DNA from: UBA3064 sp016868095
GTDB taxonomy: Bacteria; Pseudomonadota; Gammaproteobacteria; Burkholderiales; Burkholderiaceae_E
Direction: 5' to 3'
DNA length: 13,459 nt
Assembly (NCBI GenBank): GCA_041175665.1
Contig: JBEDEM010000101.1
Location: 1-13,459 of the forward strand
The notes beneath the pieces were generated by a model. It was not told the DNA's origin, ran no database searches, and was given only the letters and a program-made list of their open reading frames with translations. The translations under genes and the position numbers were made by a program. Below, in pieces: positions 11,602 through 13,459 of the stretch (position 1 is its first letter; each line of letters starts with the position of its first letter).

Positions 11602-13459
11602 AGACTGCGAGCAACCTCTTTGATCTCGAAGACCTCAAGTTGGTCGCCCTCTTTGATGTCGTCATAGTTCTTAACTGATAGGCCGCATTCAAAGCCTTCC
11701 TTGACTTCTCGGACATCATCTTTAAAGCGCTTAAGACTGTCGAGCTCACCGGTAAACAACACCACCGAGTCACGCAACAAGCGAACACGTGCTCCCCGGC
11801 GAACAATCCCCTCAAGCACCATACAACCTGCCACATTACCGACCTTCGACACCCTAAATACCTGCCGAATCTCTACGAGACCAATGACCTCTTCTTTGCG
11901 ATCCGGTGACAGCATCCCTGCCATTGCTGACTTAATCTCGTCGACCGCATCGTAAATAATGTTGTAGTAACGAATGTCAACACCATTGCCCTCGGCAACG
12001 CGCTTGGCCTGCTGATCGGCACGTACATTAAAGCCGATGACAACGGCGTTTGATGCCATCGCAAGATTGATATCGCTTTCTGTAATGCCACCGACCTGAG
12101 CATGAACCACTTGCACTTTGATTTCATCGGTGCTGAGTTTTTGCATCGCGTGAACCAAGGCTTCCTGCGAACCCTGAACATCCGACTTGATGATGAGATT
12201 CAAAGACTTGGTCTCACCCTCAGTCATCGCATCAAAAATATTCTCAAGTTTTGCGGCCTGTTGCTTCGCAAGCTTCACATCGCGGAACTTGCCCTGCCTG
12301 AATAGTGCAATCTCGCGGGCCTTTCGTTCATCGGCAAGCGATAACACCTCTTCACCGGCCGATGGCACCTCTTGTAAACCTTGAATCTCGACGGGAATCG
12401 AAGGACCCGCCTCATCGATCGGCCGACCATTTTCATCGAGCATCGCCCGAACCCGACCCCATGAGCTTCCGGCAAGCACAACATCGCCTTTGCGCAGGGT
12501 ACCGCTTTGAACAAGCACCGTCGCAACCGGACCACGCCCACGGTCCAAACGGGCCTCGATCACCAAGCCCTTCGCCGGAGCATCCTTAGGCGCCTTAAGT
12601 TCAAGTACCTCAGCTTGAAGCAGAACGTTTTCGAGCAAATCGTCGATGCCCGCCCCCGTCTTTGCAGATACACCGATGAAAGGGGACTCGCCGCCGTAAT
12701 CCTCTGGCACGACCTCGTGTCCGACCAGTTCCTGCTTCACCCGATCAGGATTCGCCTCAGGCTTATCCATCTTATTCATCGCAACCACCAACGGTACTTG
12801 CGCCGCCTTCGCGTGTGCTATTGCTTCAACCGTTTGAGGCATTACGCCATCGTCTGCCGCCACCACCAAAATAACGATATCGGTGGCCTTTGCACCGCGT
12901 GCGCGCATGGCGGTAAAGGCTTCGTGGCCTGGCGTATCGAGAAAAGTGATAACGCCACGGTCGGTCTTCACATGATAGGCACCAATATGCTGGGTAATGC
13001 CGCCCGCCTCGCCGGCAGCCACCTTTGCCCTGCGGATATAGTCAAGCAGCGAAGTCTTGCCATGGTCAACGTGGCCCATGACCGTCACAACCGGCGGTCT
13101 TGGCAGCATGATCGCATCATGGCTCGGCGCTTCCTCAAGTAATGCCTCCGGGTCGTCGAGCTTCGCAGCAAGCGCCTTGTGGCCCATCTCCTCGACAACA
13201 ATCATGGCGGTTTCTTGATCAAGCACCTGATTAATCGTGACCATCTGACCAAGCTTCATCAAGTGCTTGATCACTTCGGCCGCCTTGACCGACATCTTGT
13301 GAGCCAGATCGGCAACCGTTATGGTTTCGGGCACATGAATCTCGCGAGCCACGAATTCAGACTGAACCTGTGCCTGCTCTTGTCGATCGCCTTGACCCCG
13401 TCGTCCGCCACCCTTGGATGCGCGCCAGCTGTTATTACCCATGATGGTATCGCCTCTGG
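11598..13459 (-). CDS. infB: Translation initiation factor IF-2 (5' partial)
   Basis: IF2 is the GTPase that brings fMet-tRNA to the 30S subunit and promotes subunit joining. The window holds the C-terminal 620 codons. The frame stays open to the right edge, and the in-frame ATG at 13442 is internal, because the sequence before the IF2-N domain is missing. Counting from that Met: a basic Gly-rich linker (10-25), IF2-N (VPETITVADLAHKMSVKAAEVIKHLMKLG, 37-65), then the G domain with GHVDHGKTS (123-131), GITQHIGAY (148-156), DTPGHEAF (169-176), NKMD (223-226) and SAKTG (259-263). The beta-barrel domain II follows (GLVIEARLDRGRGPVATVLVQ), then domain III, and domain IV for fMet binding (VGLVEIRQVFRVSKVGNVAGCMV). 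It leads the rbfA-truB-typA operon, and nusA is expected just outside the window. Confidence 0.97.
   Translation of the reverse strand, partial: RGDTIMGNNSWRASKGGGRRGQGDRQEQAQVQSEFVAREIHVPETITVADLAHKMSVKAAEVIKHLMKLGQMVTINQVLDQETAMIVVEEMGHKALAAKLDDPEALLEEAPSHDAIMLPRPPVVTVMGHVDHGKTSLLDYIRRAKVAAGEAGGITQHIGAYHVKTDRGVITFLDTPGHEAFTAMRARGAKATDIVILVVAADDGVMPQTVEAIAHAKAAQVPLVVAMNKMDKPEANPDRVKQELVGHEVVPEDYGGESPFIGVSAKTGAGIDDLLENVLLQAEVLELKAPKDAPAKGLVIEARLDRGRGPVATVLVQSGTLRKGDVVLAGSSWGRVRAMLDENGRPIDEAGPSIPVEIQGLQEVPSAGEEVLSLADERKAREIALFRQGKFRDVKLAKQQAAKLENIFDAMTEGETKSLNLIIKSDVQGSQEALVHAMQKLSTDEIKVQVVHAQVGGITESDINLAMASNAVVIGFNVRADQQAKRVAEGNGVDIRYYNIIYDAVDEIKSAMAGMLSPDRKEEVIGLVEIRQVFRVSKVGNVAGCMVLEGIVRRGARVRLLRDSVVLFTGELDSLKRFKDDVREVKEGFECGLSVKNYDDIKEGDQLEVFEIKEVARSL

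Noticed and set aside
12507..13142. 211-codon plus-strand open frame inside infB
   Set aside because: It is antisense to the conserved IF2 G domain, rich in Arg/His as expected of a shadow frame, and has no recognisable domain.

Overview
The window looks like chromosome from a betaproteobacterium, most likely Burkholderiales, of moderate GC content. The evidence is a DUF3460 gene directly before scpA, a pairing I associate with this order, and an infB-rbfA-truB-typA cluster in the order typical of the group. I see no tRNA, rRNA, CRISPR array, insertion sequence or prophage. No stretch longer than about 200 bases lacks a gene.

Region 1 (1-2327, plus strand) holds the C-terminal tail of a probable SulP-type anion transporter (STAS domain), a small DUF3460 gene, scpA (chromosome condensation) and murB (peptidoglycan precursor synthesis). 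scpA and murB are so tightly packed that they are probably translated from one message.

Region 2 (2350-3762) holds yaaA (peroxide stress, iron handling) on the minus strand and a PIN-domain ribonuclease-like gene on the plus strand. They are divergent around a 162-base spacer that contains two inverted repeats.

Region 3 (3759-7236) is a catabolic or lipid module. Two paralogous acyl-CoA dehydrogenase genes diverge from a 199-base spacer with two palindromes, and a LysR-type regulator follows the second one. That second gene is broken by a frameshift equivalent to a 5-base loss in an otherwise intact reading frame. Both proteins have a glutamate at the helix-G position used by isovaleryl-CoA and long-chain acyl-CoA dehydrogenases and lack the C-terminal catalytic glutamate of the medium-chain type.

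Region 4 (7173-13459, minus strand) is a translation and ribosome-maturation operon: infB (IF2, cut by the window edge), rbfA, truB and typA/bipA. It is followed 17 bases later by a C45-family autoproteolytic acyltransferase/hydrolase gene. infB/rbfA and rbfA/truB overlap at stop-start tetranucleotides. The C45 gene overlaps the opposing LysR gene by 64 bases at their 3' ends.

Most of the window is conserved housekeeping sequence, and I do not see a convincing new multi-gene system. The points most worth a second look are the frameshifted dehydrogenase, the palindromes between the two dehydrogenases, the C45 enzyme attached to the translation operon with its long antisense overlap, and the PIN gene with no visible antitoxin.
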